30,317 nucleotides of DNA from Spirochaetaceae bacterium (GCA_003557605.1 PWNW01000003.1:1-30317); one strand, 5' to 3'. Counted from the stretch's first letter, positions 7,946-16,868 are shown. Numbers and translations: made by a program. The notes: generated from the sequence alone by a model not told the origin.

Positions 7946-8992
7946 ATGAACAAGGTTACCGAACGGGTCCAGAACCTCACCGGCATATTCCAGACCCTCC
8001 GTATTGAAGGGGCCATGACCCAGGCTGACCTGAAGGAGCGCCATGCTCTTCAGGCCTCCACCATTTCCTATCTGGTACAGGACCTTCGGAAGATCAACTT
8101 GATACGTAATTCATCCCAGCCGCTGCAGACAGGACGGGTAGGGAAGCCCGGACAGCTGCTTGAACTGGACAACAGCAGCGCTCTGTTTCTCGGTCTCTAT
8201 ATTGAAGAGACCTTTGTGGATTTTCATCTTATAGGAATTGCTGACAAGGAAATCCATGCGGAACGTATTCCCCTTCAGGCAACTGAGGGGGAGCTTGCGG
8301 ATAAAATCATTGAAATGACATCAACATACCGCCGTTGTTATCCTGCCATCAAGGGAATTGGAATTGCCGTGAAGTCTGTGGTGGAACCCGACGGAAATCT
8401 GTCCTCATTTAAACGCAGGAACCATAGCGGCGGGTACAACAACTGGAAGGTGGAAGGATTTACCCGACGGGTAACCGAAGCCTTCAGCGACATCACCGTG
8501 GTTGTGGAAAATGATGCTAACTGCGGTGCAGTATACTGCCATGCGGCACAGAAGAACCGGTACCGAACGGTCCTAGCGTTTGTCCTGAACCTGGATCCCT
8601 TCGGCATCGGGTGCGGAATGATCATCAATGACACCCTCTTCCGGGGATCTTCAGGGTCTGCCGGTGAGTTTTATTTTCCCGATACCAGTGTGCAGGATCT
8701 CATTGAATCACTTTCCCATGACAATGCCTCGGAGCGGTTTATCGGAGTGCTGAAGGAATCACTTATCAAGCAGATATATTTCATTGATCCTGAAATCACC
8801 TTTCTTACCGGGGACCTCTTTGAATCCATGGGGGATGAGGTAAAGAAAAATATTTCTGATGCATTTTCGAAGATCCCCTATACGGTGCAGATCCTTTCAG
8901 AACGGCGGTTCTCCCTTCCGGCAAAGGGAGCGGTACTGCTTGCTTCAGATGAGTACATCAGCAAAGTTCTGCAGAGCATGAGCAGGAGATAG
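7946..8992 (+). CDS. ROK-family transcriptional regulator (NagC/XylR-like)
   Basis: Probably a sugar-responsive repressor of the operon it heads. 348 residues from the ATG at 7946. A TTG at 7922 and ATG at 7934 are in frame, but the first lies about 5 nt from the predicted transcript start. A winged helix-turn-helix spans about residues 10-75 (MTQADLKERHALQASTISYL, wing GRVGKPG). The ROK domain follows: GIGIAVKS near 138, VVENDANCGAVYCHA near 187-200 with the Asp of the sugar-kinase fold, and GIGCGMIINDTLFRG plus GSAGEF near 220-242. The Cys-x-Cys-Gly-x-x-Gly-Cys zinc motif that normally follows AGE-x-GH is absent; the chain goes straight to a helix (FPDTSVQDLIESL), shortening the protein. 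The stop is one base before the first permease ATG. Confidence 0.88.
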   Translation: MNKVTERVQNLTGIFQTLRIEGAMTQADLKERHALQASTISYLVQDLRKINLIRNSSQPLQTGRVGKPGQLLELDNSSALFLGLYIEETFVDFHLIGIADKEIHAERIPLQATEGELADKIIEMTSTYRRCYPAIKGIGIAVKSVVEPDGNLSSFKRRNHSGGYNNWKVEGFTRRVTEAFSDITVVVENDANCGAVYCHAAQKNRYRTVLAFVLNLDPFGIGCGMIINDTLFRGSSGSAGEFYFPDTSVQDLIESLSHDNASERFIGVLKESLIKQIYFIDPEITFLTGDLFESMGDEVKKNISDAFSKIPYTVQILSERRFSLPAKGAVLLASDEYISKVLQSMSRR

Positions 8993-8993
8993 C

Positions 8994-10040
8994 ATGCAGA
9001 AAGATATGTTGGTATTTGCCGCAAAGAAGCTGATGAAGGTGGTCTTTACCGTATGGGTTGTGACCACCCTCATCTTCTTCCTGATCAGGCTGATGCCGTC
9101 TAATCCCATAGAGCGCTATATCCAGAACCTGGTGGTGCAGTACGGAATGACCTATGAGGAAGCTTCATCCCGAGCATCCTCCCTCTTCGCCCTGGATCTG
9201 GAGGCATCTCTGTTTGTCCAGTATATCGACTATCTCAGCAGTGCCGTACGGCTTGATTTCGGCACCTCCTTTCTTTCCCCCGGCGTCCAGGTGACCCAGA
9301 TTATTGCCGCACGGCTGCCCTGGACGCTGTTCACCGTCGGGATGGGGCTGGTGCTGTCGTTTATTATCGGGATTGTTCTGGGGGCCCTTGCGGCATACCG
9401 GAGAGAGTCATGGTATGAACCCTTGATATCAGGGACAAGTTCCTTCCTCAGTGCGGTACCTGATTTCCTGATTGCCATTTTTCTTATTCTCCTCTTCGGG
9501 GTGTTCACCTGGGGAGGACGGGGATCGATTATTCCCATCTTCCAGCTGCGGGGCACCTACGGCCCCGGGGTAACCCCGGGATGGAATGCACCGTTCATCA
9601 GGAGCGTCATCGGACACGGCTTCGTGCCTATCCTAACCTACTTCTTTTCTCAGATCGGCATCTGGGTGCTGCTGATGAAGGGGAGCACCTCAGGATGCCT
9701 CAATTCAGACTATGCACAGATTGCCAGAGCCCGCGGGCTCAGGCCGGCAAAAATCCTGAAGTCCTATATCGGAAGAAATGCCATGCTGCCGATTGCTACG
9801 GAATTTGCCATGCGCCTAGGTTTCATTATCGGAGGGTCGCTGATCATTGAGCAGCTTTTTGTATACCAGGGACTGGGACTTGAACTGCTTAACGCCACCA
9901 GCAACCGGGATTATCCCCTGATGCAGGCGATATTTCTGGTAATGACAATTGCTATTGTACTGTCAAATCTCTTTGCTGAACTGCTCTACGGGGTACTTGA
10001 TCCCCGAATACGGCACGGGGGAGGGAAGCAGGATGGATGA
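8994..10040 (+). CDS. Opp/Dpp-type ABC transporter permease, DppB-like
   Basis: One of two inner-membrane subunits forming the import channel. 348 residues. One N-terminal helix (VVFTVWVVTTLIFFLIRLMP) is followed by a periplasmic loop and five further hydrophobic segments, as in OppB/DppB. The EAA cytoplasmic loop that contacts the ATPase is visible around residues 240-262 (DYAQIARARGLRPAKI). AGGAG lies 5 nt before the ATG. It follows the ROK stop by one base and overlaps the next permease by 8 bp, so it is in one operon. The fold does not tell peptide from oligosaccharide; the neighbouring GH20 genes suggest a sugar substrate. Confidence 0.9.
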   Translation: MQKDMLVFAAKKLMKVVFTVWVVTTLIFFLIRLMPSNPIERYIQNLVVQYGMTYEEASSRASSLFALDLEASLFVQYIDYLSSAVRLDFGTSFLSPGVQVTQIIAARLPWTLFTVGMGLVLSFIIGIVLGALAAYRRESWYEPLISGTSSFLSAVPDFLIAIFLILLFGVFTWGGRGSIIPIFQLRGTYGPGVTPGWNAPFIRSVIGHGFVPILTYFFSQIGIWVLLMKGSTSGCLNSDYAQIARARGLRPAKILKSYIGRNAMLPIATEFAMRLGFIIGGSLIIEQLFVYQGLGLELLNATSNRDYPLMQAIFLVMTIAIVLSNLFAELLYGVLDPRIRHGGGKQDG

Positions 10041-10905
10041 TCTGAGAAAAACCAGCAGGATGAAAAGAACCCTCTCCCATATGGGAAGCGCTGTGGTGCG
10101 TGACAAGGTGGGAACAGCGGGATTTGCTTTGCTGCTGATGATAATACTGATGTCGGTGTTCGGGCCGATCTGGTTTCCCCTGGATACGGAATCGGACCCG
10201 GACAAACTGCTTCATCCGCCAAGCTCCGAACATATCCTGGGGACAGACCACCTCGGACGGGACATCTGGGCCCAGATTGTTTCGGGGGGCAGGGAACTGC
10301 TGGTCCTGGCTCTGCTTACCGCCTCCATTGCCGTAGCTATCGGTATTGTTCTCGGGTCCTTTTCCGCCCTGGTGCGGGGCAAGTTTGATGAGATCATGGT
10401 GTTTCTCGCCGATGTCTGGCTCACCATACCCCGGTTTCCGCTGCTGGTGGTGCTCTCAGGGTTTTTCCGCCTTGACAGTGTGACCCTTGCGGTTGTCCTT
10501 GCCGTGCTTTCCTGGGCAGGACTGTTCAGGACGATTCGTGCTGAGGTGCTGTCGCTGAAAAAGCGCGACTACATTGAAGCGGCCTTCATGCTTGATCTTC
10601 CCATGATGCACGTCATTTTTAGGGAGATTCTCCCCAACATGATGGGCTTCATTGCAGCCAACTTTACCCTGCTGATGCGCGCCGCCATCTATGCACAGGT
10701 GGGACTGGTGTTCCTGGGACTGCTGCCCCTGGACCAGAACTGGGGTGTGATGATCAATGTTGCCTGGAATCAGGGGGTCATCTACAACCCCAATGCAATC
10801 TGGTTCCTTCTCGCACCGACTATCGTAATATGTCTGCTGATCCTCTCTTTGGTCTGGATATCCCGGTCTCTGGAAGAGGTGTTTAACCCGAGCCTGAGGA
10901 AATAG
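10033..10905 (+). CDS. Opp/Dpp-type ABC transporter permease, DppC-like
   Basis: Second channel subunit, 290 residues. The frame is open further upstream inside the first permease gene, but the ATG at 10033 (MDDLRKTSRMKR) has GAGGG upstream and overlaps the preceding stop by 8 bp, as in many dppBC pairs. It starts with a basic cytoplasmic segment, then a first helix (AGFALLLMIILMSVFGPIW). The DppC-specific loop LGTDHLGRDIWAQIVSGGRE follows, then a five-helix permease core. The EAA-like loop KRDYIEAAFMLDLPMMHVIF lies about residues 175-195. The gene is 14 bp from the next ATPase gene. Confidence 0.9.
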   Translation: MDDLRKTSRMKRTLSHMGSAVVRDKVGTAGFALLLMIILMSVFGPIWFPLDTESDPDKLLHPPSSEHILGTDHLGRDIWAQIVSGGRELLVLALLTASIAVAIGIVLGSFSALVRGKFDEIMVFLADVWLTIPRFPLLVVLSGFFRLDSVTLAVVLAVLSWAGLFRTIRAEVLSLKKRDYIEAAFMLDLPMMHVIFREILPNMMGFIAANFTLLMRAAIYAQVGLVFLGLLPLDQNWGVMINVAWNQGVIYNPNAIWFLLAPTIVICLLILSLVWISRSLEEVFNPSLRK

Positions 10906-10919
10906 GAGAACAAGCTGCC

Positions 10920-11918
10920 ATGTCGCCTGATGACTGGATTCTTGACATACAAAACCTCTTCATCGACTACCGGACAAAACGTGGGAACCTCCATGCAGTG
11001 CATGATGCTTCCCTGCGCATCAGACCGGGAGAGTCAGTAGCGGTCATCGGGGAGTCGGGCTGCGGCAAGACCACCTTAGCGGCTTCAATCGTAAAAATGC
11101 TTCCGCTGAACGCTGATATCCGAAGCGGGTCGATCACCTACAAGCCCCGGAAGGGCAAATCTGTGAGCATACACAGCAGCTCAGAGCAGACCATGAGAAC
11201 CCTGCGGTGGAGCGAAATCGTAATGATGTTCCAGGCATCCCAAAGCTCCTTCAATCCCGTGACCAAAATATATACCCAGTTTCTCGATACCGCCAGGGCT
11301 CACCGCATGAAGCTTACCAGTCAGCAGGTGCTCAAACGCAGCCGGGAGCTTCTTGAACTGGTGTATCTCAACGGGGATGCGGTGCTGAACTCCTATCCCC
11401 ATGAACTCTCCGGAGGTATGAAGCAGAGGACCCTGATTGCCCTCAGCCTTCTTCTGGACCCCCAGCTGATCATCCTTGATGAACCTACCACAGCCCTTGA
11501 TCTGATAACCCAGAAGAGAATTCTGCTGCTGCTCAATTCTCTTCGGAAGTCCCACAACTTCAGCATGATATTCATCACCCACGATCTGGGAATCGTCACC
11601 CAGCTGGCCGACCGGGTGGTGACCATGTACGCAGGTGCGGTGGTGGAGGATTCACCGTCATCAGAATTTTTTGCTGACCCGAAGCATCCTTACAGCGTCG
11701 GGCTGCTTCGGGCAATCCCGAAGCTCAATGCGGCCTTTGAGCACCTGTACTCCATACCGGGATCAACCCCGGATCTGGTAAGGCGGATTGACGGGTGCCT
11801 CTTTTCCCCTCGGTGTGAGCACAGCCATGACCGGTGTCTCCGGGAGGTGCCCCAGCTTCGCTCAGTAGGGGGGCACCGCTTGGCGGCATGTCATCTCTAT
11901 GAGGAGGTGACCGTATGA
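10920..11918 (+). CDS. Opp/Dpp-type ABC transporter ATP-binding protein, DppD-like
   Basis: ATPase subunit that powers import. 332 residues. Walker A GESGCGKTT near residue 45, the Q-loop FQASQSSFNPV, signature LSGGMKQR, Walker B LIILDEPTTALD, and switch His in FITHDLG. The C-terminal extension typical of Opp/Dpp ATPases is present: HPYSVGLLRAIP, then Cys-containing CLFSPRCEHSHDRC, related to the Fe-S-type motif of the family. An AGGAG lies 11 nt upstream of the start. The stop overlaps the next ATPase start in ATGA, indicating coupled translation of the ATPase pair. Confidence 0.92.
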   Translation: MSPDDWILDIQNLFIDYRTKRGNLHAVHDASLRIRPGESVAVIGESGCGKTTLAASIVKMLPLNADIRSGSITYKPRKGKSVSIHSSSEQTMRTLRWSEIVMMFQASQSSFNPVTKIYTQFLDTARAHRMKLTSQQVLKRSRELLELVYLNGDAVLNSYPHELSGGMKQRTLIALSLLLDPQLIILDEPTTALDLITQKRILLLLNSLRKSHNFSMIFITHDLGIVTQLADRVVTMYAGAVVEDSPSSEFFADPKHPYSVGLLRAIPKLNAAFEHLYSIPGSTPDLVRRIDGCLFSPRCEHSHDRCLREVPQLRSVGGHRLAACHLYEEVTV

Positions 11919-12871
11919 GCCTGATAGAGGTTCGGGACCTTACCAAGACCTTTCCGTACAAAAACAGCACCGTAACGATCCTGCGGGGCATAAATCTTTC
12001 CATAGAAGAAGGGGAAACCCTCTGTGTAGTGGGGGAGTCAGGCTGCGGCAAGACAACCTTTGGAAAGATTCTCGCAGGACTTCACAGCTGTTCAGGGGGG
12101 AGCTACCGCTACGACGGCCAGGAGGTGAACACCTTTACAAAAAAACAGTCGGTCTCATTCCGCAGGAACATGCAGCTGATACACCAGAACCCCTACGAAT
12201 CCCTCAATCCCTCCAGCATGGTCTTCGATATGATATCAGCACCGCTGAAGCATCACCGGAAGATCAGAAACTTCTCTGAGCTCTACCGGGAGACCGCAGC
12301 CCTGCTGGAAATGGTGGGGCTGACTCCGGTGGAGGACTTCATCGACAAATACCCCACCTACCTCTCCGGGGGACAGAGGCAGCGGGTTTCCATAGCCCGG
12401 GTGCTGTCGATGAACCCGAAATCCATCGTGGTTGACGAGGCCACAAGCATGATCGATACGTCCATGCGCATCAGCCTTCTGGACACGCTGAAGCGGATCC
12501 AGAGAGAGCTCAAGGTCTCATATTTATATATCACCCATGATCTGGCCCTCGGCAGGTACTTTGCCTGGGAGCACCGGCTTGCGGTGATGTATCTCGGGCA
12601 GATTGTTGAATTAGGGCCCACCCCGAAGCTTATTGGAGATCCCCTGCACCCCTATACCAAGGCAATATTGTCAGCAGGAGATATTGAGGGCCGTGAGTCC
12701 TATGACCTGAAGGGAGTGGACATCCCCTCATTTCATGCCCTTCCTCCGGGATGCTCCCTCTCTCCCCGCTGTCCCCAGATGATTGAAGGGGTATGCACTG
12801 TCACCGAACCGGTGCTTTCCGACATTGGGGACGGTCGCTGGGTATCATGCCACCTCTACAGGGAGGAGTGA
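11915..12871 (+). CDS. Opp/Dpp-type ABC transporter ATP-binding protein, DppF-like
   Basis: Second ATPase subunit, 318 residues. Walker A GESGCGKTT near residue 41, IHQNPYESLNPS after the Q-loop, LSGGQRQRVSIARVL, Walker B IVVDEATSMIDTS, and switch His in YITHDLALG. The C-terminal family extension has HPYTKAIL and CSLSPRCPQ. The D-loop reads SMID where peptide transporters usually have SALD; I recall SM-(I/L)-D in sugar-type members but cannot verify it here. GAGGAGGTG precedes the start, and the gene is fused to the previous one by a 4-bp ATGA overlap. Confidence 0.92.
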   Translation: MSLIEVRDLTKTFPYKNSTVTILRGINLSIEEGETLCVVGESGCGKTTFGKILAGLHSCSGGSYRYDGQEVNTFTKKQSVSFRRNMQLIHQNPYESLNPSSMVFDMISAPLKHHRKIRNFSELYRETAALLEMVGLTPVEDFIDKYPTYLSGGQRQRVSIARVLSMNPKSIVVDEATSMIDTSMRISLLDTLKRIQRELKVSYLYITHDLALGRYFAWEHRLAVMYLGQIVELGPTPKLIGDPLHPYTKAILSAGDIEGRESYDLKGVDIPSFHALPPGCSLSPRCPQMIEGVCTVTEPVLSDIGDGRWVSCHLYREE

Positions 12872-12872
12872 T

Positions 12873-13079
12873 ATGAACAAAGGAATGATGAAGGTAATAG
12901 GATCTGTGACAGCACCCTTCGGGGCTGTGATGATCATATTGTCACTGTGGATGATGCCGTACCAGGAACAGGGCAGCGCTGAGGGAGTGATCAGCGTGGT
13001 GAACCTGTTTATCGGCGGATTTCTCATTATATCGGGCATTTGGATCTCCCGACGGGGGAGAGATAATTCAAGGAAGTAA
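12873..13079 (+). CDS. Small two-helix membrane protein in the transporter operon
   Basis: 68 residues, not recognised as a family. It starts at the ATG at 12873 (the frame is open upstream inside the ATPase gene), one base after the ATPase stop, with GGGAGGAG as SD. Two hydrophobic segments are visible, about residues 10-28 (GSVTAPFGAVMIILSLWMM) and 41-61 (GVISVVNLFIGGFLIISGI). A short polar loop separates them and the tail is basic (RRGRDNSRK). Its position between the last ATPase and the binding protein, with an excellent ribosome site, argues that it is real and belongs to the transporter. Possible roles as an accessory or stabilising subunit are inference. Confidence 0.75.
   Translation: MNKGMMKVIGSVTAPFGAVMIILSLWMMPYQEQGSAEGVISVVNLFIGGFLIISGIWISRRGRDNSRK
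13045..13061 (+). repeat. Short GC-rich hairpin at the 3' end of the small membrane protein gene
   Basis: TCTCCC (13045-13050), a 5-nt loop, then GGGAGA (13056-13061). It lies 36 nt before the binding protein ATG and is followed by an A-rich stretch. It may set the 5' boundary of a stable binding-protein mRNA. The stem is short, so confidence is low. Confidence 0.3.
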
Positions 13080-13097
13080 AAAACGAGGAGGTTTTTT

Positions 13098-14831
13098 ATG
13101 ATTATGAAACGATTGTTCTATATTGCTCTTGTCTGCATACTGATAACTGCAGCAGCAGGAGTATCTGCACAGGGCAGAGCGGAGACAGCAGCGGAACCTG
13201 AAGCTCCGGCTTTTGCGGGGGGATGGCCCTATGCTACACCGCCCACCGGTCACTTCAACATGTTCATATCCAATGCGATTGAACTGCGCTTCTGGAGGGA
13301 AGTTCATCAGCTGCCGCTGGCGCTCTATGTGAACGCCCGGGCGGAGTATACTCCCATGCTGGCAGAAAGCTGGGACATTGATGAAGATTCCGATAAAATG
13401 ACCATCAAGCTCAGAAGCGATGCGAGATGGCTCACCGGTGAGGACTTTACCGCAAAGGATGTGTGGACCACCTTCTACATCTATCGGCTGGTAGGAAACC
13501 CTGCCTGGAACTATATCGATGATGTGATTGTTGAGTCCGATGATACCGTGGTGTTCACCATTGCCGCTGCAACACCGCTGTTTACCAGAAACGTTCTGAG
13601 AAAACCGATAGTTGATGCCCGCACCTATGGAGAATTTGCCCAAAAGACCGCAGATCTTGTGGATGCAGGATACGGTCAGGACTCTTCAGAGTGGAGAAAC
13701 CTGGTTGCTGATTTCAACTCCTTTCGTCCCGAGATAGTGAATGCGACCGGCCCGTACTACCTGGATCCTGCTCGGGTAAGCCAGGCAAGCATCGAAATGC
13801 CCCAGAATCCCAACTCATTTCTCGCCGACAACGTGGTGTTTGACAAGCTGATGATCTACAACGGTGATGTGCCTGACCTGACTCCCCTGGTGCTCAGCGG
13901 TCAGATCGACTATCTGACCCATGTGTTCCCCGCATCCTCCATGGAGGCATTTGAGCGGATGGGATACACCTATGTGCAGCTTCCCGGTGTAGACGGCCTG
14001 GCAATCTATTTCAACCATGCCCTCGCTCCCCTTGATGACCTCCGGGTTCGGCAGGCAATTGCCCATGTGATTGACCGGGACCGGATCGGCCGTCTTGCAC
14101 TTCCCGGGGTAAGCGTAGGTGTCGAGTACGTCACCGGGCTCGGTGATGCGGTAGCAGAAAACTGGGTAGATCTTTCAATGCTTGATCCCTATGAAGTGAA
14201 TCATGCGCGGGCTGAAGAACTGCTTCAGGAAGCGGGACTGACGAAGAGGGGAAACCAGTGGCAGCTTCCCAACGGAAGGCCCTTTACTCTTTCTCTGCAG
14301 TGCCCCAGCGGCTGGGCTGATGCTTCAACCGCAGCTTCCGAGGCTGCCTCCCAGCTTACCGCCTTCGGAATCCGCACCACCTTTTCAGGAATTGAATCCA
14401 CCCAGCGGGTACCCAACATCCAGGCAGGGGATTTTGAACTGGCAATGTCATTCTTCGGGACCGGTCAGCCCCATCCTATGTACGCATACGAAGGACCGCT
14501 TCTTGCAAGCAATACCTCATCAGCAGGCATAGGCATGGCCTTCGATATGGTCCAGGAGACTTCCCGTGGAACCGTTGATTTCGCAGAACTGATGCGCAAG
14601 TCCGTTGAAGGCTGGGATCTCGAAGCCCAACGAGCAGTAATTGAACAAATCGCCGCTGCATTCAATGAGACCCTGCCGACTCTGCCGATCTATACCAAGG
14701 AGAGCCGCAACCTTACCAGCAACGGTCTGAGAACTGTCTGGGAAGGGCCGGAGGAACTCTATCTAAATTCCGCCGGTGATGATAACTTTGTGGTGTACCA
14801 GCTGCTGCATGGTATGATACGGCCCAAATAA
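13098..14831 (+). CDS. Opp/Dpp-family periplasmic solute-binding protein (SBP_bac_5)
   Basis: Captures the substrate and delivers it to the permeases. 577 residues, the normal size for the family. A signal peptide occupies about residues 1-25 (MIMKRLFYIALVCILI then AAAGVSA), with probable signal peptidase I cleavage before QGRAE. There is no lipobox Cys, so it is likely soluble in the periplasm. Family features: MLAESWDIDED and LRSDARWLTGEDFTAKDVW in domain I, LDDLRVRQAIAHVIDRDRIG in the middle, and a C-terminal YTKESRNLTSNGL. Strong SD GAGGAGG 6 nt before the ATG. The gene follows the small membrane protein gene by 18 bp and is followed by a strong stem-loop. The substrate cannot be read from the sequence. 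Confidence 0.92.
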   Translation: MIMKRLFYIALVCILITAAAGVSAQGRAETAAEPEAPAFAGGWPYATPPTGHFNMFISNAIELRFWREVHQLPLALYVNARAEYTPMLAESWDIDEDSDKMTIKLRSDARWLTGEDFTAKDVWTTFYIYRLVGNPAWNYIDDVIVESDDTVVFTIAAATPLFTRNVLRKPIVDARTYGEFAQKTADLVDAGYGQDSSEWRNLVADFNSFRPEIVNATGPYYLDPARVSQASIEMPQNPNSFLADNVVFDKLMIYNGDVPDLTPLVLSGQIDYLTHVFPASSMEAFERMGYTYVQLPGVDGLAIYFNHALAPLDDLRVRQAIAHVIDRDRIGRLALPGVSVGVEYVTGLGDAVAENWVDLSMLDPYEVNHARAEELLQEAGLTKRGNQWQLPNGRPFTLSLQCPSGWADASTAASEAASQLTAFGIRTTFSGIESTQRVPNIQAGDFELAMSFFGTGQPHPMYAYEGPLLASNTSSAGIGMAFDMVQETSRGTVDFAELMRKSVEGWDLEAQRAVIEQIAAAFNETLPTLPIYTKESRNLTSNGLRTVWEGPEELYLNSAGDDNFVVYQLLHGMIRPK

Positions 14832-14837
14832 GTGACC

Positions 14838-14885
14838 AGCAGGAACACTCCGGTGCTGTACTGAACAGCACCGGAACATCCTGCT
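14838..14885 (+). terminator. Strong stem-loop between the binding protein and GH20 genes, partial terminator or mRNA stabiliser
   Basis: An inner stem of 11 perfect pairs (TCCGGTGCTGT 14849-14859 with ACAGCACCGGA 14865-14875, 5-nt loop) is extended by an outer 7-bp stem (AGCAGGA 14838-14844 with TCCTGCT 14879-14885) across a small internal loop. No U-tract follows, so it is not a classical intrinsic terminator. The position just after the binding protein gene is where many ABC operons carry stabilising hairpins that raise binding-protein mRNA over downstream genes. Confidence 0.7.
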
Positions 14886-14903
14886 TTCAGTAAAGAGAAG
14901 CAT

Positions 14904-16868
14904 ATGTATTTTATCCCTTCATTGAAGCATGCCGATATTTCCTCAGGGTCCTGTGACATCACCCGGGGGACAGCACCCCAAGACCCTCCTGCTGAACTGC
15001 AGGGGATCCTTGCATCGGGTATCCTGCCTGTATCTTCACAGGGGGTGCCGCTTCTATTCATCCGGGAGGAAATTCCGGTATCTGAGGACATGAAACACCG
15101 TGTAGCATCTGCCCTTCAAGCCTATCGGCTGAAGGTCACCTCTTCATCCATTGAGATATCAGCACCGGCTGCTGCAGGACTGCGCTTTGGGCTTTTTGCC
15201 CTGAAACAGCTGATTCAGCAGTCTGGAAATGTAATTCCCTGCATGACCGCAGAGGATTACCCCCTGGTCCCGCTGAGGGGTGCAATGATCGATGTATCCC
15301 GGGGAAAAATCCCGAATTGGGAAACCCTGGAGGAGATGGTCCGGTTTCTTGCACAGTACAAGTACAATGTGCTTCAGCTGTACTTTGAGGATACCTACCG
15401 CATCCCCGGTCATCCCCTCATCGGTCTGCTCAGCGGGGGATTTACCCGGGAGGAAATCATTAAACTTGACGCATGCTGCGCCCAGTGGGGCATTGAGCTG
15501 CAGCCCAACATCCAGTGCTTTTCCCATATGCACGGGATCCTTCGCTTGCCGGGGTATGAGCATCTCGGTGAGAATGAGAATCTCTTTACCTTGGCGGCAG
15601 GCAGAGAGGAGGTGTATGATCTCCTGAGAGAGATCCTCGGTGAAGTGCTCTCCTGGTTCACTTCCCGGACCGTGCATCTGAACATGGATGAACCCTATGA
15701 CCTGGGTACCGGGTATTCGAAAACTCGGGTCCAGAAGGAGGGGGCTGGCCGGGTATTCAGTGAATATCTGGAGGAGGTCTGCTCCATTGCGAGATCCTGC
15801 GGGGCAAAGACCATTCTCCTTTGGGGTGATGCAGTGCAGAAGTATCCTGAGCTGCTTAAGAATCTTGAGGATGATGTGGTGTGCGTAGACTGGAACTACA
15901 ATCCTCTTGAAACCTATCCCTCCTTGGACCTCTATGGGCAGACGAAACGGAGGTTCTGGGCCGCCCCGGGAACCAGCTCCTGGAATGCCCTGTTTCCCAG
16001 GGTGCAGAATGCGTATCAGAATATTCGGGTGTTCACCCGTGAGGCATATGAAAAGGGGGCAGAGGGTATTTTGATGACCCACTGGGGCGACTACGGGCAT
16101 CATCAGCCCTTCTCCTTCAGTTACTACGGACTGCTCTACGGAGCCCAGCAGTCCTTCAGCGGAACAGATGATATGAAAGCATTCGAAGATGCCGCAGAGC
16201 AGCTGTTCTTTGATTCCCCAAAGCAGAAACAGGGATTTTTCCAGCTGGCGGAAATTAACACCCTGGAGGGCCTGCAGGTGGGGTTCAAAACCCAGACGAT
16301 CTATGCGCTTTTTGACGATCTGCTCAAGGGACTTACCCTCACGGGCAATGACATCTACCCGGTTGTTCCGATGCAGACCTTCTCTGAAATGCACCGACTC
16401 GCAGATATGGCCTCAGAAAATTTGATGGTCACCGAAGAGGACAGCAGGTTTTCACGGGAGCTTCTGCTCGCTGCAGAACTGCTCAAGTTCACCGGTAAGA
16501 AGGGCATGCTCTCCTATGAAATACGGGGGGCGTTTGCAGCATCCAAGGTTGATTCCCAGCTGATCATGCATTGGATGGTATCTTTGAGAATGCTGTTCCA
16601 GGAATTCTCCCATCTGCGCCATCGCTTTGCATCCCTCTGGCAGGAAGAGGCAAGGCTCTCAGGGCGTGAATGCGCCCTCTATCTGTTTGACAAAGCCGCA
16701 TCACGATATGATGAAGCGGTGCGTTGGCTTGAAGGACAGCGAAGAGAACTGCTGGATGGAAAGCCCGTGGATTCACAGTTGTCGACCTACACCGCCCACA
16801 GGCAGTACACCACCCTATGGACCGGGTGCTGTCTGAATATGTGGGACAAAGCATATCCCTGGAGATGA
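14904..16868 (+). CDS. GH20 beta-N-acetylhexosaminidase, first of two tandem copies
   Basis: Removes terminal beta-linked GlcNAc or GalNAc by substrate-assisted catalysis (family knowledge). 654 residues without signal peptide, so cytoplasmic. Residues 1-125 form a GH20b-like N-terminal domain ending GLRFGLFALKQLIQQ. The TIM barrel starts at PLRGAMIDVSRGKIP and continues with YKYNVLQLYFEDTY. The catalytic Asp-Glu pair is at about residues 262-263 (HLNMDEPYDLG); most relatives have a small residue where this protein has Met before Asp. Late barrel motifs are LLWGDAV, VCVDWNY, PGTSSWNALFPR and MTHWGDYGHH. About 220 C-terminal residues are helical. SD is weak (GAGAAG). Exact sugar specificity is not visible. 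Confidence 0.87.
   Translation: MYFIPSLKHADISSGSCDITRGTAPQDPPAELQGILASGILPVSSQGVPLLFIREEIPVSEDMKHRVASALQAYRLKVTSSSIEISAPAAAGLRFGLFALKQLIQQSGNVIPCMTAEDYPLVPLRGAMIDVSRGKIPNWETLEEMVRFLAQYKYNVLQLYFEDTYRIPGHPLIGLLSGGFTREEIIKLDACCAQWGIELQPNIQCFSHMHGILRLPGYEHLGENENLFTLAAGREEVYDLLREILGEVLSWFTSRTVHLNMDEPYDLGTGYSKTRVQKEGAGRVFSEYLEEVCSIARSCGAKTILLWGDAVQKYPELLKNLEDDVVCVDWNYNPLETYPSLDLYGQTKRRFWAAPGTSSWNALFPRVQNAYQNIRVFTREAYEKGAEGILMTHWGDYGHHQPFSFSYYGLLYGAQQSFSGTDDMKAFEDAAEQLFFDSPKQKQGFFQLAEINTLEGLQVGFKTQTIYALFDDLLKGLTLTGNDIYPVVPMQTFSEMHRLADMASENLMVTEEDSRFSRELLLAAELLKFTGKKGMLSYEIRGAFAASKVDSQLIMHWMVSLRMLFQEFSHLRHRFASLWQEEARLSGRECALYLFDKAASRYDEAVRWLEGQRRELLDGKPVDSQLSTYTAHRQYTTLWTGCCLNMWDKAYPWR

Noticed and set aside
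14838..14885. Classical rho-independent terminator ending the transporter operon
   Set aside because: The stem is excellent but no U-run follows, and the GH20 genes just downstream have no promoter of their own; a stabilising or partially terminating hairpin fits better.
15159..16394. 411-codon open frame on the minus strand inside the first GH20 gene
   Set aside because: It is antisense to a clear enzyme gene, its translation shows no family features, and it follows the codon bias of the sense strand.
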